Positions 34,981-47,489 of a stretch of 64,000 nt of DNA are shown one piece after another. This DNA is from Pocillopora verrucosa (Eukaryota > Cnidaria > Anthozoa > Scleractinia > Pocilloporidae): NCBI RefSeq assembly GCF_036669915.1, contig NC_089322.1, forward strand, positions 4,920,192-4,984,191. The letters run 5' to 3'. A program made the translations under genes and the position numbers. The notes below the pieces were generated by a model. It saw only the letters and a list, made by a program, of their open reading frames with translations, did no database searches and was not told the origin of the DNA. Numbering within the stretch: the stretch's first letter is position 1; every line of letters begins with the position of its first letter.

Positions 34981-37741
34981 TTCAAGTCAATCTCGCTTTT
35001 CTTGATAAACTATACCACAATTATTAGGACATATTGAGCTACAAAATATGAAAGTAGGCGTGAAAACAAATTTTGGGTGACTTGCCGCTGTTTGTCTGAC
35101 GCATGCTGACATTAGCTCTTAAGCGGATATTAATTTCGAATAAAACAGTCGACAGAAAGTAATAATTTTCGACAGCTAAACTCTGAGAAAGTCTTTTGAC
35201 TTTTAGGTACTATCTTTTTGAACGCGTCTGTCGAAAGTGGAAATCTTTTGAAACATTCTGAGGCCCAGTCAATTTGACGAAGTGACTGAAATTTCATAAA
35301 TTGAATAACTCTTTTCCTAAAACTAGGAAATAACTTAGTAAAACGCTGACTAAATATTGAATAATAAATATCTTACTAGATCTTTTGGTGTGCATTGTGG
35401 ATTCATATTTTTACCTAACCTATATGCCTTCAGAACAGGACAAAACTCGTGGAACTACTCAACGAGGCTAACATTCCTAATTGTTTGGCGATCCACCTAA
35501 AGTGATGATAAAGTTTATATTTTTCCTCTTAAACATTTACAGTTCCCAGCTAAGGCGCGATTATTTCGGCCAGTGCCAGGGATGGGGAACACTGGAAGAG
35601 ACTTTCGTGAGTTTGCGCAGGAACCCAGTTCTCTTTGTGTTTGCTATCATTTGTTTTTTGTAGCCTGGTTGATATCAGGAAATCAGGTTTCTCACTGAAA
35701 CCGCTATATCATTAACGCGGGCGCAGCTTTGGAAATAAGCTGAACTCCGATTAGGGAAAGGTCAGTATTGCTTTACCGCTTACTGGTTGTTATTGGAGGA
35801 GGACGAGTTTTCATCATTTATTTCATAACACATATCACAAGAATTAATCTCAGCATCCATCTAAGTTGATTCCCAACAGTAACGAAACGAAAGTAAGTAT
35901 TTCTGCAAAAGGCAACATATATTCCCTAAAGTTCCTGTTTCTTAGAAGGCGGACTTTTGAGGTTTGCGGTTTTGGTGATTTTTTTCGATCGCTATTTCGG
36001 TTTTTAGACTAAAAAAAATCTGTTTTCAGGCTTAGCCAGATTTCGATGTCAGCATTCATCTGCGGTTTTTCCTTTGTTTGGCATTTGATTTTCGGTTTTC
36101 AGAAGAAAAACCCGCGGTTTTCCGGATTTGACATCCTATTCGGTTTTCCCATTTGTCGGACCGGATGAGAATTAGGATGAAGCGCGCAATGAACACAATG
36201 ATTCTGATGCAAGCGAGAAAGATTTTGATGGAAGCAGCGGCGAGGAAAACGAAGGCGTCGATTGCAATACGGAGGGCACAACTCAAAAGACGAAATAGGG
36301 ACGTCCACTTATTTTCTCTTTAGAGCGAGATCGCGGTTTGGAAGGGCGGTAAGGACCAAAAATCGGCTTCTGTTTTGTGCGGGACATTTCGTGGTCTTTA
36401 TCCCATCACTAAACATCCAATTGCTAGTTTCCGTTGACGTTGCAGAAATAACTGCGTCTGCTAGTTTCATTGTACTTCGTTTAATGATATAAGTAAAATT
36501 TAATGATATTAGTTTCATCTTTGCCTTTGCACCCTTGGACTGTAGACATTTTACAGTCAATCCAGGCGGTGTGGAACTAACTTATCTTTGGTACTTATTG
36601 TTTCCTTACACGGAGCTGGTTAGCTCAAGTGACCAAAACAAACCGTCTGATATCAAGCCAAGCTTTAATAATTATTCGATCTCAAAGAAAAACATTTATA
36701 ATTAGCAATCAGAACAAATGCAAATCAAGTTTTTATCTCGTGGCTAAATTCAAAAGCTTCGATGTAAACTTACTTCTGTGGCGGGTCGTTACAACAGTCT
36801 CACTTTACAGGTTAGCAGATTCTTCAGAAAAGTGGATTTAGAGACAGAAAAATAATAACAAGATAACTTCTTTCTCTCTCCGATTCTGCGGAAAACTGAT
36901 TTGAAACATAATAACCTAACGCTTTTAAATTAATGCATAGAATTAATGTCAATCCCAATTCTTGTCATCGAATAAATCTATCAATAAGAGGCAACGCCTA
37001 CTTGATAAACGAAACATATATTGCTATCAAATTTTCCAACGAAATCTCATCTTAATTTTCAAAAGTTCAATGTGAAGTTATGTTTTCTCGATGGATGTTT
37101 TCAGAACTATAGGATGGGTTGTTTAAAAGAATTTTTTTCGAATTTTCCAAGTTCTCACCGCTGAATAACATTGATGGTTTTGCATGTGGTTTTCGGTTTT
37201 GATCGAAATCTCATGCGGGGTTTCGGTTTTCGCTGATTTTTGGAAGCTTTCAGAATTTCTTCTTCCCTTAGAAGCCACAATGCTTGTTTCGATAAAAAAT
37301 ATTTCCCTTTTGGGCCCTCGTAACAACTTCCTTCACGGTGAAAAGCGCTTCAAATCTTCAAGCATAACTCGGACGATTTACATATAACACAATATAGTGC
37401 TGTCGATCGCAAGTAAAAACTGATAAAAAGAGCATTTTTAATTTATCCATGTAAAAAGCAGTACTAAATGAGATCCAGAATTATGTGCAGTAAAGAGGTT
37501 GTCAGCACTGATCTACATTTGTTTCAGCTTGAAACTCGATCAACTTCCATTGTGGCTGAAAGGACACAAATTTAAGCTCTGCCAGCTAGAGAGTACTTAC
37601 ACAAGTAACGAGCCCCCTTTGAGCACGGACGAAGGTTGATTACACGAGTTTTTTACATCGTCAAATTCGCCAAACCAAGTCCTCTCTTGACCAAACATAA
37701 TCAGCCTGTAGAAACGGTCCTAGCGAATTCAAAATTTCAGA
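34981..37741. other. Gene-poor stretch with one degenerate acidic coding relic
   Basis: No intact gene. At about 36160-36295 a plus-strand frame with stops reads DEARNEHNDSDASEKDFDGS and GEENEGVDCNTEG, an acidic, serine-rich peptide like the N-terminal tail of some transposases; this is only a guess. The minus frames at 36056-36308 are its shadows. Near 35940-36010 and 37185-37240 there are CGGTTTTCGGTTTT low-complexity runs. From about 37490 the sequence is the P1 5' flank, conserved with the P2 flank from about 49280. Confidence 0.45.
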
Positions 37742-39160
37742 ATGAATATTCGCACCTTGCACATTATTTTCACCTGGGCTTGCTTGTCATCCATAACTTT
37801 TCAAACAACAAGGTGAGGTAATAAATTTATACTGTATCGTTCATCAATTTGATCTTCGTATTATTTGCTATCAAATTCCCTTCCTGATTGGGGAACACTT
37901 TATAGGAGGTCAAGGAACTCGTAAGAATTTGCCCTCTCAAGGAACACGTGGCTTCGTTACTAAGCTGGTAGTATCACCAACAGATTATCTCAGAGGAAAA
38001 AGCTTTGTGGAAGCCTGAATTTTTTTGTGAAAGCTACATTTTTTTGTCTAATTGCCTATGTAGCGTTTGCCATAATCAGTTTACCCCAATACGAGGAAAA
38101 GACTTGGTCACCCAGTGAAAACTGTTAGTACTAATGACATGGACTTTCTTTATGTCTCAGCGGACAGGATCAGACAAGGTTCAAAGTGCTTGAGATGGAC
38201 TCGAATGGAACACTTTATCTTCACAAGACTTCGTTGCTGTGCACGAGAGATATTGTCAAATTAACGTCTGACTGAAGGGAAATATCAACTTGCTGAACCG
38301 AGCAATTTAGGTAATAAACAAACCTTGCTTCGATTTGAGCTAAGAATTTAGGAGCTATTAGAATAATGAGCTATGCTTGTTCGAGGACACGTATCATGTC
38401 TAGTTATCAGTTCAAACAATGCAAAGTATTGCTTCCCTTCAGTTATTTTCAAATTTCATCTCAACAAGGTTAGAGATGTGTTCATTGTATTTTCGTTATC
38501 TTAATTGCCTCTACAGGATTGTCCAAAGAATTTGCAGTGTTGAATTGTAAGGATCTGAAACAGAAACTTCCTTCAGCTCAATCAGGTGTCTATTGGATAG
38601 ACCCGGATAGTGGTTCTCATGGTAACGCCTTTCAGGCCTACTGCGACCAACAAACGGACGGAGGAGGCTGGACACTAGTTTGGAGTTACACTTTCACAGA
38701 TTACTCAAGTTTCCTGAATGGGGGAAATGCTGTCACCCCTCGTCCATCTTGGTCAGCTAGTACCGCTACCGTTCGAGTGTCCACAACAGTACCACTGGGT
38801 GAGACGCATTATGAGGCCATGGACTTTGCTTTGTGGCGCAGCATTGGTGAGGAAACCCTGATCAAGAGCAACATCAACAACTGGATCGCATGCAAGGAAG
38901 GTTCTGGTAGCATAGTGAAACAGAAGGCGGGATCAATCACTTGTAAACTGGTTAAACAGGTTTCTGATCAATGCCCCAGTATAGTGCCGAGATCATTAGT
39001 GTTGCATAATGATGGAATGTATCTTTCCAGCAGTAGTCTTTATTATTACTTCGATGGTAACACAGGCGGGAGCATGCCAACGCATGATCCATGCGGAAAG
39101 AATCAAGGCAATCATTTGAAAGGTGTGGCTAATCCACATGGAAATATTTTTATTCGTTAA
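37742..39160 (+). pseudogene. Secreted fibrinogen/intelectin-like gene P1, frameshifted in exon 2
   Basis: Three exons, deduced by matching P2. Exon 1 (37742-37812) encodes a signal peptide, MNIRTLHIIFTWACLSS, ending AAG/GTGAGG. Exon 2 (38161-38310) follows GTCTCAG and contains TRFKVLEMDSNGTLYLHK. Exon 3 (38517-39160) follows CTCTACAG and is fully open. It encodes FAVLNCKDLKQKLPS, SGVYWIDPDSGSHGNAFQAY, CDQQTDGGGWTLVWSY, HYEAMDFALW and a C-terminus ANPHGNIFIR. Exon 2 carries four extra bases (GTCAAATTAACG against GTCAAACG in P2), which shift the frame to a stop within the exon. P1 is therefore either newly inactivated or mis-assembled. GGGWTLV with the upstream CDQ is characteristic of fibrinogen-related and intelectin-type domains. 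Confidence 0.8.
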
Positions 39161-39277
39161 ACGAAGTGTGAAGTGTTTTATTACAGGCATATTTTTCCAC
39201 TAATTTTGTTCGCTAATTTTTAGTTTTGATAATTTTATACCTGAAAATGAAATCATATCAATTTATTTTCGATAGGA

Positions 39278-39283
39278 AATAAA
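39278..39283 (+). promoter_or_regulatory. Poly(A) signal AATAAA, P1
   Basis: AATAAA within GGAAATAAACGTAAATGC, about 120 bases past the P1 stop. The same sequence stands at the same place after P2, supporting conserved 3' end processing. Confidence 0.55.
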
Positions 39284-39584
39284 CGTAAATGCTAGTGTTG
39301 ATGACACCAATTCTGATTTTACTCCTCAGTTTGTTGTTATTTTATTATTTGTTCAGCCCTTCGGTATGCTAACTTTTCTTACAACAACACCACGGATTTT
39401 GGTATCCATTTACAGTTCTTGCTATCGTCGCATGATACTCTAACAAACCTTATCATTTGCTCATATCATTTTTACGAGGTCAATTTATAAGTTTGCCCAA
39501 CAAAAGAAATCGAGGCTTTATTGTACTTATCATCCTAAATACTATTATAACAAGAAAACAGGCTTGTTTTCTGAAATGGAAATC

Positions 39585-41270
39585 TGGTAACAGCGACTCC
39601 AGGGTTTCCTCTGACCAACCAACGATAAATTCCATTCCAAATTGTCAAATAGTTCTGTCTTGGTCACTCAAATGAGCTTCCTTTGAGTAGCTTTTTGACA
39701 CTTTGTCACAGACCATATTTTTACGATCGTCTTACGCATGCGCGTTGAAGTCGAACTAGGAGTCTGAAGAAACGAAGAGCATGACTATAAAAGACAAATA
39801 GTTCTCGAGGACATGAAGATGTGTTTATTAGTGAAGGTGGTGGTGGTGGTGCATGAAAGGGGGGGGGGGAGGGATAGTGAATGGAATGGAAATTTGTGTA
39901 TTCCGATAAACATCACAGTGCTTTTGATCTCTTTTGGCTGGGAAATAAGTTATGGATAATGTAACCCCTTGCCCCTTTCAACTCTCTGGGGTAAACAGCA
40001 CTCATGGTTTCATCCTGTAAATCAATACACTGCCATGTAGACGGGTGTTGAGAATAGAGAAATATCAGTTAAGAAATATCTTTTGATTTAACACCAAATT
40101 CTAAGAATTAATGTCAGGTATAAACAAGGTATCGCAGACAGTGAGGGGAACGCACATTAACACCGTGAAAGATAAACAGCTGGACTTTTTTTTCTCTTTT
40201 TCTGACTAGCTGTATTGGATTTATTCCATGTAGCTCCTGACGAAAACCATTGCGGCGTATTTGTGAATTTGATCTTTGATGTTGATGTGTGAGATGTAGA
40301 ACCAAAAAGTTTCACAAATTCTTTTGAAGTTGTATGTTTGCAACACTTTTTTCTTTCCATGATAGGATAGAAGATCATTGATCTGTGTGGGAATTGGAAA
40401 ATGACCGTAGACATTCCGTGAGGTATAAAATTTAAACAAACACCTTTTATTTCCAATTCGTGAGCTTGTGCAGAAGTGCGTCATAAGTCTTTAGAAAGCG
40501 AGACTTTGATATTCACGTACTCATCCTACATACTTTAATAACAAGTATGTGGAAATCTGGTAACAGCAATTCTTGATTTCCTCTGACCAACGAACGACTG
40601 GTTCCATTTCGAATTTTCCGATAGTTCTGTCTATATCACTTATATATTGAGCTTCCTCTGGGTAGTCCCCTTATACACTTTGTCACTGACCGTATTTTGC
40701 GATAGTCTTACGCATGCCTGTGCAACTCTTAATAAAAGCGTGGGTGAGTGTATGAACGACTAACATGAATGTGGACTATGAGTCCTCGGTCCTGATTACG
40801 TGAAGGGGATTTTTAAAATGCGATAATGGTGGTAATGGGGAAAAGGGGAAGGGAAACGGGATAGAAATTTGTTTAATTTATTTGTCGGTACCGACTGTCA
40901 ATTGATATTTTCGCAAACTATGCGCTGATCTCTTTTGGATGGAAACAAATCACGGATGCCGTGAATAATTTCTGTGACCCTTTAACTCTTTGGGGTAAAC
41001 AGAACCTGATTTCATCCTGTAAAACAATTCACTGCAATGCAGACAGATGTTGAGAAAAGAGAAGAATGTCGGCTAAGAAATATTTCTAGATTTTACACCA
41101 GATTCTGAGAATTAATAAATAATAAATAACAGTTATAAATAATGTATTGCAGACAGTGAGGAGAACCTACATTTACAACATGAGAGTTAAACAGCTCAAA
41201 TTTCTTCTCCTATTTTGGAATTTGGTCTATTCTAAATAGTTTATCATGAAAAATTAATGACGCCTTTTTT
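39585..41270. repeat. Tandem duplication of about 970 bp downstream of P1
   Basis: The tract starting CTGGTAACAGCGACTC (39585) is repeated from CTGGTAACAGCAATTC (40555) in the same order: TTTCCTCTGACCAACG, TAGTTCTGTCT, CACTTTGTCAC, CTTACGCATGC, then the interspersed element at about 39960-40145 and 40975-41190. After P2 only one, hybrid, copy exists (51441-51790). Frames on the minus strand at 40114-40484 overlap each other in three registers and are not genes. Confidence 0.75.
39838..39871. repeat. GGT microsatellite and G-run
   Basis: GGTGGTGGTGGTGGTGCATG followed by a GGGGGGGGGG run. The counterpart in the second tandem copy (about 40825-40860) is less regular. Possible G-quadruplex former. 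Confidence 0.8.
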
Positions 41271-41451
41271 AACTCCACCGTTCTCAGCGGCACATATTAT
41301 GCTGTTCGCAACTGTGGGTACTTCTCCCCTCTCCCCCAGAGATGCTGCACCATTGAAACATTGAGGAGAGACGTAGGTGCGTTGTATAACATTTAAAATT
41401 AGAGAAGATTAAATGACACGCGTGAGACAGATTCTGTCGAGGGTATAAATA

Positions 41452-41460
41452 GCTTTTATA
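41452..41460 (+). promoter_or_regulatory. TATA-like element upstream of psi3
   Basis: GGGTATAAATAGC, a good TATA-box match, lies about 380 bases before the psi3 signal-peptide ATG on the plus strand. Whether it drives this relic is unknown; similar sequences arise by chance in AT-rich DNA. Confidence 0.25.
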
Positions 41461-41832
41461 GCCGTATTAGTATTTGAAACTGGATCCTCATTCAGCGATG
41501 CCGATTTTAACATTAGAGAATTTCCAGACAAGTTAATTAACAAGTGATGACAATCCTGTCGTTATTTTCTCATTTTCGAACATAACTTAGCCTATATCAA
41601 TTAGGTAATTCATTGTTATCAACTGAGTTGATAACCTAAATTGGCCACCATAAAGAGTTTCAAAGCTGAAGTTTCGATCAGAACGTTTCAATTAGATCGA
41701 GTAAAGTCCTTAATTCAGTTCAACCAACGCCAACATCAGTCAAGGCTTCAACTTCAAGTTGTGCAGTCTCGAGACAATCCATCGGCAGAATAGAGAATTA
41801 TTACCATCTGAATTTGGATACCAAGCTCGACA

Positions 41833-43040
41833 ATGCTTATTCACGTAATCACTTCTTGGTTTTTCTTCTTAACTTGCAGCTTGATTATTTCAACGTCAAG
41901 GTATGATCAAAGTTTTGTTTTACTTGATTAAATCGATCGTCTCGACATAAACCTAACTGACCATTGCGCTTTGAATGAAAGTTTTATTTCCATCAAAAAA
42001 GCTCAGAGCTTGCAAATACAAACGTAAAACATTCAACTTTTTTTCAAGTCGATCCATGACCGAACTACAGATGTTTTCTTTGATGCCGTTCATAGCGAAT
42101 CATATATTTCCCTTAGCTTTCGAGGGTCGGAAGTTGTCCATAGACGCGTTTGTTATGTACCTTATGATCCACGTGCAATGATTGAGTGATTGAAAACTTA
42201 TTCAAAGGAAATTTCAATCAGTATTCGAGTGAAATTCGGGATACCAGCGGTTAAGCTTTACTACGCCCTGTGATTGGTCGAGCGCCTCCTTCTCAACCAA
42301 TCAAATGCAAACTCACTCACATACTCGCTCGCGCCCGCTTTGTTAGCCCCTGTGACGGTGGGTAATTAGAAAAATAAATATGTAGTTCTTTTAACCAAAT
42401 GACTTCTCACATAAAATGCTCACATTATATTTTATATCTAACAAATCTTACTTGATAGCTGTAAACTGATAATTTCCCATCATTCCTTAGCGGGCAGTAT
42501 GCACCAAGGTTCAAAGTGCTTGTTAGGCCTATTGCGACTAACGAACCGATGGAGGAGGCTGGACACTAGTTTGGAGTTACACCTTCACAGATTACTCAAG
42601 TTTCATCGGTATCAAAAACGCTGTCACCCCGCGTCCATCTTGGTCAGCTAGTAACGCTGACGTTCGAGCGTCCACTGAGTGAGACGCATTATGAGGCAAT
42701 GGACTTTGGTTTATGGCGCAGCATTGGTAAGGAATTCTTGATCAAGAGCAACATCAACAACTGGATTGCATGCAAGGAAGGTTCTGGTAGCATAGTGAAA
42801 CAGAAGGCGGGATCAATCACTTGCAAACTGGTTAAACTGGTTTCTGACCAATGTTCCGGTGTAGTGCCGAACTGGGTAGGCTCAAATAGTATTGGAATGT
42901 ATATTTCCAGCGGCAGCACTTATTATTACTTCGATGGTGACACTACAGGGAGTTGGCCATCACATGACCCATGCCCAAAGGGTGAAGGTACCTATGTCAA
43001 AGGCGTGGCGAGTCCACACGGAAATATTTTCATTCGTTAA
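41833..43040 (+). pseudogene. Fibrinogen-like pseudogene psi3 with internal deletion
   Basis: Exon 1 (41833-41900) encodes a signal peptide, MLIHVITSWFFLLTCSLIIS, with donor AAG/GTATGA. The exon 2 start (from 42491, after CTTAG) reads GQYAPRFKVL and is then fused directly to the middle of exon 3 (42525, AYCD...), so the rest of exon 2, intron 2 and the start of exon 3 are gone. Further lesions: the codon after AYCD is TAA, and 11 bases are missing near 42675 (TCCACTGAGTGAG against TCCACAACAGTACCACTGGGTGAG in P1). The last part (42699-43037) is still open, from MDFGLWRSIGKEFL to ASPHGNIFIR. The retained exon 1 and an upstream TATAAATAG at 41452 could still give a short transcript. Confidence 0.85.
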
Positions 43041-43194
43041 ACTTGACCACAAGCAGGGTTACATACGAATAATAATAAGAGTTTTAATCATGGCTTGTAA
43101 TCCTACGTATAAGATGTTCGCTTTTGATCGCTAGTTCGTAACAGTAATCAAAGATTTCTGAGACTGAAAATTTATATTATATTATATCAAGGAC

Positions 43195-46100
43195 ATGAAA
43201 AAGTGCGATAAACTTGGTTGTTTTAAGAAAATCAAAACCTCATTCCATCAAGTGCTAATTGGCGATCTGGTCTTCAAACTTAATCCTGGTCCTGAGGGAT
43301 GCGGTATATCAACAATTGTGAAATCACGCCATCAAAATAATGGAACTTTACGGGCGTCTCAATCACGTTCTTTATTGTCTAAATCAACAACTAGGAATGT
43401 CTCAAACTTTACTAAAGTGCATTGTTTGTCTGCCAACTATGTAAATGGGGTCTTTTTGTCATTTTGTCACATGAATGCCCAGTCAGTGCGCAACAAGACA
43501 GCCGATTTTGTAGATTACGTCTGTGAACGTAGATATGATTTGGTTGTGATTACCGAGACGTGGCTCCAGCCCCATGATGATGCGCTAAGAATAGAACTGT
43601 GTCCTCCTGGTTACAACTTTATTGACCTTCCACGACAAGAACGGACAGGTGGAGGCATTGGACTACTGTACAAGGATTCACTTCGTGTTAGCACGACTCG
43701 AGATGGAATTCAAGAGTCGCTTGAATTTTGCGAGTTGTTGGTCCAAACGTCGACTTCCCGCAAGATACGGCTTGTGATCGTCTACCGTCCACAGAATTGT
43801 GATGACCACCACAGGGTTCCCATTAACACTTTTCTGATGGAGTTTTCTGACCTGATGAAGTCCACTATTCTATCCAAAGAGCCTTTGATTGTCGTTGGTG
43901 ATTACAACATACATGTGGATGTTCCTAATGACACTGATGCACTTAAGTTTTTAGATCTGCTTGAGTCTCTCGGTTTGGAGCAGCATGTGACAGAGCCAAC
44001 GCACATACGTGGTCACATCCTGGATCTTGTTATAACAAGAAAGATTGAGGATATTCTGGCGAGTCCACCACGCGCCTGTCGCTATTTCTCCGATCATGCA
44101 GCTGTACATTGTCATGTTGCCATAAGTAAGCCTTCATTTCAGACTAGGATAATAAAGTTTAGGAAAACTAAATCCTTGGACGCTGAGAGCCTATCGAACG
44201 ATGTAGTACTTACAGGGCTATGTGATCGAGGTAATAGCGATCCCATCACCCCACTGGACTTGGATGTACTTGTAGAGGATTACACGACCACACTCTCTCA
44301 AGTTCTTGATCGTCACGCACCTTTAAAAACCAAAACAGTGCGGGCTAGGCCCAAGGTACCCTGGTATACCAGTGAGATAGCCGAGGCAAAAAGGCGACGC
44401 CGGAAAGCAGAACGGAGATGGAGAAGAACACGATCACAGGAAGATTTGTTGGCATTCAAGAAACTCAAGAACCACGTTACTTATTTAAGTACACAGGCTA
44501 AGCGTGCTTTCTACTCAGACTTTGTGAACGACAATAGTGAAAACCAAGGAAAGCTATTCAGGGCCACTCGATCATTGTTACTTCCTAGGAATGAATTGTG
44601 TTTTCCAGAATGCACGGACAACTCAATCTTAGCCAACGATATCGGGCGGTTTTTCGACCGTAAGATTGCAAAGATTCGGGCAGAGCTTGATGCGTGTACT
44701 CTTCATCCTGGGGCGGTGGCTGAGGATAAAGTGTTTATAGGCGATAGGAAACTTGATCATTTCAATACGTATTCTGTGGAAGATATAAGGAAGCTGGTCA
44801 GTAGATCATCGAAGAAAAGCTGTCAACTTGATCCTATGCCGACCAATTTAGTAGTCGGCATGTCCGATATGCTTCTCCCCATCATCACTAATGTCGTGAA
44901 TTCTTCACTTTCCTTGGGACACTTTCCATCTGATTGGAAAACGGCCCTTGTGGATCCAAGACTGAAGAAGACCAAGCAAGGGACTTCCTTATCCAATTTA
45001 AGACCTGTGAGTAATCTGCAATACCTCTCTAAATTGGTTGAAAGTGCAGTTTATGATCAGACAACCGATCACGTTACTCAGTCGGGTTTGTATCCCATCC
45101 TCCAGTCAGCCTATCGACTTGGTCATAGCACAGAGACTGCCCTATTGAAGATACAGAATGACATACTAGCTGCAATGGACAATCAACGAGTTACTCTTTT
45201 GGTATTGCTAGACCTGAGTGCAGCATTTGACACGATTGACTACCAAGTGTTGTTGAATCGCCTGTGCGTGACGTATGGAATTACAGGTACCGCTCTTAAA
45301 TGGTTTCACTCGTATTTATCAAACAGGAAACATTCGAGTGACTTTGATCTGCCTCAAGGGGTACCTCAAGGATCATGTCTTGGTCCCTTGCTCTTCACGT
45401 TGTACGCAAGTAAGCTCTTCGACCCGTCTCCCTAACGTTCACGCATAGGCTGATGATACGCAGCTCTATATCTCATTTAAGCCGGATGGTTCTGCTACTG
45501 AGACGGATGCTGTTGACGCTCTACAAGCTTGCATCAGGGACATAAGAACCTGGATGGTCCAAGACAAACTTCGGCTGAACGATGCTAAGACCGAGTTTCT
45601 TATTATAGGTACACGCGCACAGTTAAATAAGGTTATGATAAGTGACTTGCAAGTAGGTAAGGTAAAGGTTTCTGCGGTTTACTCTGTTAGAAACCTGGGT
45701 GCTTGGTTTGATGCAAACATGAATATGACCACACATATTAACAGCATATGTCAGAATATTTATTACCATCTACATAACATCCGGCGTATTAGAAAGTATT
45801 TATCATATGATAATAGGAAGTCCATTGTACAGGCTATTATAATGTCACGATTAGACTATTGTAACGGTCTATTATATGGTACGCCCGCTGGTCATCTTGG
45901 TAAGCTGCAACGCCTGCAGAACGCGGGTGCTCGGCTGGTATGTACTATATCTAGGTATGATCCTATCACACCATCCCTGATCAACCTGCACTGGCTTCCG
46001 GTTACCCACAGAATAGAATTCAAGATAGCAATGCTAGTTCACAAATGTATCTACGGCGTCGCACCACAATATCTTTCAGACTTGATAAAAATCAAAGAGA

Positions 46101-46306
46101 GCTCGCGGTATCAGTTGAGATCATACCGGGGCATACTCCTAATGGACAATACCTATAGAACAAAAAAGACACTCGGGGATAGGGCGTTTGAAAATGCTGC
46201 GCCCAAAGTATGGAATCGTCTCCCTCTAGAAATTAGACAATGTCAATCATTGAACATTTTTAAAGTTTTACTAAAGACACATCTTTTTAAATTAGCTTTT
46301 TATTAG
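43195..46306 (+). pseudogene. Retrotransposon endonuclease-reverse transcriptase, frameshift and stop at YADD
   Basis: The N-terminus carries GDLVFKLNPGP (residues 23-33). The APE endonuclease (from about residue 89) shows HMNAQSVRNK, VITETWL, GGGIGLLYK, VIVYRP, VGDYNIH and SDHAAV. The reverse transcriptase shows LRPVSNL, LDLSAAFDTID (motif A), and GVPQGSCLGPLLFTLYA (motif B). The first frame stops at 45433. The continuation in the +1 frame reads LPNVHA, TAG (45446-45448), ADDTQLYIS, so the tyrosine of catalytic YADD is a stop codon. The same frame then runs to 46306 through KLRLNDAKTEFL, SRLDYCNGLL, LQRLQNAGARLV and LHWLPVTHRI, the usual C-terminal region. Two lesions at the active site mean this copy makes no working enzyme. 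Confidence 0.9.
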
Positions 46307-46492
46307 TTCTTTTATTAACTCATATTTTACTTTTATTGTTTTCCGAAAATTGTAAATTATTATTATTATTATCATTATTTGGACTAGCCATTTATTACTT
46401 TAAGATTTTAGTGTTGTAATGCGCACTCGATCATATCTTTATCGCATGCTAGACTGCGCAATATAAGAAATAAACATTATTATTATTATTAA
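43195..46492 (+). mobile_element. APE-type non-LTR retrotransposon (CR1/jockey-like group), inactive
   Basis: The element runs from near the first ATG to an ATTATTATTATT 3' tail (46478-46492), with a TAAACATTATT end after a short 3' UTR. Only one protein (endonuclease plus reverse transcriptase) is seen; no ORF1 was found upstream, where psi3 ends at 43040, so the copy may be 5'-truncated or the family ORF1-less. The ATT-repeat tail fits CR1/L2-like elements more than poly(A)-tailed ones. No target duplication could be defined. It lies between psi3 and P2, inside the tandem gene cluster. Confidence 0.85.
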
Positions 46493-47489
46493 CATTTCAT
46501 TTCAATTTTTTATTCTTTCTTTGGTTTTTGAGTTTTTGCTTGACTGTAATAAATAGACATTAAGGTCAGACATGGTTTGACACTACTCTGGTTTGAAGAT
46601 TTAATAAATGTAAGCGAGAAGTTACAATTCGTAGACCCAACGTTTCGACACTCCTGTCTAGTGCCTTCATCAGGGGTGATCTAATCGCTGCTACAAGAGG
46701 TCCTTTTATGTGATAACAAATTAGCTGCCCTTTTTTCTGACGAGGTGCAAATAGGCGCCAGGTAGTAAGCCGCCATGATCACGATTTAAACAAGACAATA
46801 TGGTATTTCAACATTTGTTTCATTACTTTTAGTTCTTACTGCAGGACACTTAACCAACCTTCAACCCTCTCACGCACAGAAGTGGTTAACACAAAACCTC
46901 TCTCCATGTTATGCATACTTTATCCAGTGAACAGGTAACGAGAATACTCAGCCTTATTGGGAAGAAGTTGTTGTCTTGACCTTATATCAAATTCTCATAA
47001 CTAATTTACAAGGAAATACTCATCAGCTAAAGGGGAGAATTAAGAATCAGATCTTGGAGTTAACCGACAATGATGAGTAAGAAGTACTTTTTAGCTATAT
47101 TCTGAACAAAAATACTTTTGACAAGATAAACACATAAGTTGAGCCCGTAATAAAATGTGAAACTTTTAAGTGACATGTTCTTGAACAGTGGGGCTAAACG
47201 CAGTATCACAAATTTAAAAACATTTCTGTCATCGTAAGGAAGACCAATTTGTAAGCGCATGAAAACAAAGAACGGAGCGTGGGAGGGTCGCTTCCGACCA
47301 AAGACCGACACGTCGCATTCAGAACTTTTTCAAATGCTCTGTCTGTATCATACTGACACTTCCCTTAAGATTTTTCTGCTGGCCTAAACTGAGTATAAGA
47401 ACGAATGGTAAAACTAAATTATCCGAAGTTATGAAGCTCTTACAACTTTGATTAAGATAAAGTGATTTGATTTTAAAAGAAACAGGTCC
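46493..47489. other. Gene-poor stretch with a repeat phrase
   Basis: At about 46592-46682, GTAGACCCAACGTTTCGACACTCC and GTGCCTTCATCAGGGGTGA form a phrase common in cnidarian retroelement ends, possibly a Penelope-type terminal fragment. About 46920-47060 is a diverged copy of the CTCCTTAC-type interspersed element. The minus frame at 47060-47311 has no recognised domain. Confidence 0.4.

Noticed and set aside
36056..36308. Hydrophobic minus-strand frames suggesting a membrane protein
   Set aside because: They are opposite to an acidic plus-strand relic with stops; no start context or conservation.
40114..40484. Three overlapping minus-strand frames
   Set aside because: Mutually overlapping registers in a tandemly duplicated flank; not conserved in the neighbouring copy.
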